From Piscicola geometra (lineage: Eukaryota; Annelida; Clitellata; Hirudinida; Piscicolidae): a stretch of DNA of 64,000 bases. The notes under the pieces were generated by a model. The model had not been told where the DNA came from. It saw nothing but the letters and a program-made list of their open reading frames with translations, and searched no databases. Positions within the stretch are counted from its first letter, which is position 1. Each line of letters opens with the position of its first letter. This document shows positions 55,176 to 64,000 of the stretch, one piece after another. Both the position numbers and the translations under genes were made by a program. The stretch lies in NCBI GenBank assembly GCA_943735955.1, contig OX030965.1, positions 2,056,701 through 2,120,700 of the forward strand, read 5' to 3'.

Positions 55176-55938
55176 TTATATTGGCGGTCCTTCTCCTCCA
55201 GGAACAAGCTGTGTGATACGATCAAGTTTTAAATGTATGATTATATATAGAGTTTTAATACATTATTATATTTAATAAATATATATTACTTAGTGAAAGT
55301 ATTCATTGAATAGCTAGTAACCATGGCAATGTTGTTTCCATTTAGAAGAATCCTTTCTAGTTTGGTGACCCTCTTCCCTTCTGGAGTGACTTCACTAATG
55401 GAAAATGATCATGTCAAATTATCAAACGATTTAAATTTAATTGTGTCAAATAATCTTGAAGTTTGACAAAATGTTCATCTCAAATAGATGAATGTACTAA
55501 CAATTCGGTAACGTCTTCTAGTACCATGTCTGAGCACAGGTAGTAGAGAGATGGACAGTTAAGGGATTCCCAGATAAAGGAATTAAACCTATAATTATAT
55601 ATTCAACCAAAGAAACAAATAAAAATTAATGATTATTACATAATAATCCTTAATACTATTAATTTAATAGCTTACTCAATCTGTTAAAATTTGTAAATTT
55701 TTTAAGGATACTGACGAAGTCGTCAAATCCAAGCAGAGTTCCAACCACCTCTTTGTCATTCTTCATCACAATGTGGATGCGAGAGCCTATGCATTTGTCA
55801 ACCAACTCTATCATACCGGGTGAGTATTACAAAATTAATATTTTTTAATGTTATCATTATTATTTAAAAAAGATTTTATGTTCAATTTTAAGATTACTAA
55901 CCTAGTGGCAGTAGTTGGGAGGTTGAAGAGAGAGACAT
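55176..55938 (-). CDS. LSM5: U6 snRNA-associated Sm-like protein LSm5, complete
   Basis: Member of the LSm1-7/LSm2-8 rings that bind U6 snRNA and decapping substrates. Exons on the minus strand: 55938-55902, 55807-55712, 55529-55502, 55394-55322, 55208-55176; 267 nt, 88 aa (the human protein is about 91 aa). The Sm fold reads clearly: [19 protein letters not shown] (Sm1), [20 protein letters not shown], then [17 protein letters not shown] (Sm2). All introns are GT..AG with matching phases; the fourth intron interrupts the Sm2 motif. Reading through that donor would give a wrong ending with stop, so the 33-nt last exon is needed. An acceptor (ttcag) lies 18 nt before the ATG, only about 60 nt after the SRP54 poly(A) signal. 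AATAAA at 55096-55091 (minus). Confidence 0.93.
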
Positions 55939-56082
55939 GGCTTTCGTGAATTCTTTCTGAACGTTTAAAAGCGCACAAAAACAAAGAACATTTAGTCAAG
56001 TAACTCGTTTTGAAATTTATTTAACTGTATAATTGCAAAAATAAACGAATAAAGAATAAAGTTAAAATGAAATAAAATATTA

Positions 56083-62215
<6,133 letters not shown>

Positions 62216-62319
62216 TCATTCAATGAGCTTTTGGTGAAAAACCTAAAAAGATTTATCACAATTCAACCATTCTTTACCCCGTCTCTATCTCCCACATCTG
62301 GACCTTCTTTCCTACCCTC

Positions 62320-64000
62320 CCCCCTCCAGCACCCACCTGCACCTGCACCTCCCACCTCCACCTGCACCTCCCACCTGCACCTCCCACCTCCATCTCTCAC
62401 CTCCACCTCCACCTCTCACCTCCACCTCCGACCTCCACCTCCACATCCCACCTCCACCTCCACCTCCCACCTCCCACCTCCACCTCCCACCTCCACCTCC
62501 CACCTCCACCTCCCACCTCCAGCACCCACCTCCACCTCCAACTCCCCCCTCCAGCACCCACCTCCACCTCCAACTCCCACCTCCACCTCCAGCACCCACC
62601 TACACCTCCACCTCCAGCACCCACCTCCACCTCCAGCACCCACCTCCACCTCCCACCTCCAGCACCGACCTCTACCTCCACCTCCACCTCCCACCTCCCC
62701 CCTCCACCTCCAGCACCCACCTCCAACTCCCCCCTCCAGCACCCACCTCCACCTCCAACTCCCACCTCCACCTCACACCTCCAACTCCCACCTCCAGCAC
62801 CCACCTCCCCCCTCCAGAACCCACCTCCACCTCACACCTCCAACTCCCACCTCCACCTCCCACCTCCAGCACCCACCTCCACCTCACACATCCACTTCCA
62901 CCTCCCCCCTCCACCTCCAGCACCCACCTCCACCTCCAACTCCCACCTCCACCTCCCACCTCCACCTCCCACCTCCACCTCCGACCTCCACCTCCACATC
63001 CATCTCCACCTCCGACCTCCACCTCACACCTCCAACTCCCACCTCCACCTCACACCTCCAACTCCCACCTCCCACCTTCAACTCCCACCTCCACCTCCCA
63101 CCTCCAGCACCCACCTCCACCTCCCATCTCCAGCACCCACCTCCACCTCCAGCACCCACCTCCACCTCCCCCCTCCAGCACCCACCTCCACCTCCAGCAC
63201 CCACCTCCACCTCCACCTCCCACCTCCACCTCCTCCTCCCACCTCCAGCACCCACCTCCACCTCCAACTCCCCCCTCCAGCACCCACCTCCACCTCCAGC
63301 ACCCACCTCCACCTCCAGCACCCACCTCCACCTCCAGCACCCACCTCCACCTCCCACCTCCAACTCCCATCTCCACCTCCAGCTCCCACCTCCACCTCCA
63401 ACCTCCAACTCCCCTTTCCAGCACCCACCTCCACCTCCCACCTCCAGCACCCACCTCCACCTCCAACTCCCACCTCCAGCACCCACCTCCCCCCTCTGGC
63501 ACCCACGTCCACCACACACCTCCACCTCCCACCTCCACCTCCACCTCCCACCTCCACCTCCACCTCTCACCTCCACCTCCCACCTCCGCCTCCCACCTCC
63601 CCCCTCCAGCAGCCACCTCCACCTCCAGCACCCACTTCCACCTCCAGCACCCACCTCCACCTCACACCTCCAACTCCCACCTCCACCTCCAACCTCCAAC
63701 TCCAACCTCCCACCTCCAGCACCCACCTCCACCTCCCACCTCCAGCACCCACCTCCACCTCCCATCTCCAGCACCCACCTCCACCTCCAACTCCCACCTC
63801 CAGCACCCACCTCCCCCCTCTGGCACCCACGTCCACCACACACCTCCACCTCCACCTCCCACCTACACCTCCACCTCCCACCTCCACCTCCACCTCCCAC
63901 CTCCACCTCCACCTCCAGTACCCACCTCCACCTCTCACCTCCACCTTCACCTCCACCTCCACCTCCCCCCTCCAGCACCCACCTCCACCTCCAGCACCCA
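62320..64000. repeat. CACCTCCACCTCCAGCACC repeat, at least 1.7 kb
   Basis: C-rich hexamer-based repeat with CCCCCTCCAGCACC higher-order blocks (for example 63100-63500 resembles 63580-63830). Gly/Val/Glu/Trp frames on the minus strand are artefacts. It continues past the window end. Confidence 0.95.

Overview
The window is nuclear DNA of an animal. Genes are split into many short exons with GT..AG introns and have AATAAA poly(A) signals. They match metazoan proteins: synaptotagmin-15, a CBP/p300 TAZ1-KIX protein, mitochondrial L10, LSM5 and SRP54. The transposable elements (hAT, Merlin, L2-like and RTE-like LINEs, tRNA-derived SINEs) and the very heavy load of CCAT, ATC, TG and longer tandem repeats suit an invertebrate. 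I cannot name the species.

Layout. 1-6 kb: edges of one or more unrecognised plus-strand genes inside GGAT and TATTG repeats. 6-10.7 kb: repeats and an RTE-like LINE relic cut by a SINE. 10.7-12.8 kb: a complete-ended hAT relic. 13.67-26.54 kb: a ten-exon synaptotagmin-15-like gene (501 aa, plus strand) whose introns are mostly tandem repeats. 27.9-36.3 kb: a transposon graveyard with a TIR element, a Merlin relic, a 16-bp satellite and a four-deep nest (hAT-C containing hAT-A containing hAT-B containing a SINE). 36.9-38.6 kb: a short CBP-like gene that stops after KIX. 38.8-41.4 kb: element fragments. 43.33-42.08 kb: MRPL10 (minus, complete, 255 aa). 43.9-53 kb: a second hAT-D copy holding an L2-like LINE, then broken hAT-B copies and another hAT. 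53.6-54.0 kb: a small secreted-peptide gene. 55.94-55.18 kb: LSM5 (minus, complete, 88 aa). 61.39-56.10 kb: the last eight exons of SRP54 (minus). 61.4-64 kb: repeats, probably more SRP54 intron.

The genes are mostly unrelated in job: membrane trafficking, transcription co-activation, mitochondrial translation, RNA processing and protein targeting. The one pair that may be functionally linked is SRP54-LSM5, same strand with only 158 bp from stop to start and a splice acceptor just before the LSM5 ATG. Two structural points stand out. First, in SYT15, SRP54 and the CBP-like gene, G-rich repeats tend to follow donors while C-rich, roughly complementary repeats precede acceptors. Second, the transposon nesting can be dated layer by layer from intact target-site duplications and from empty-site copies in the same window.
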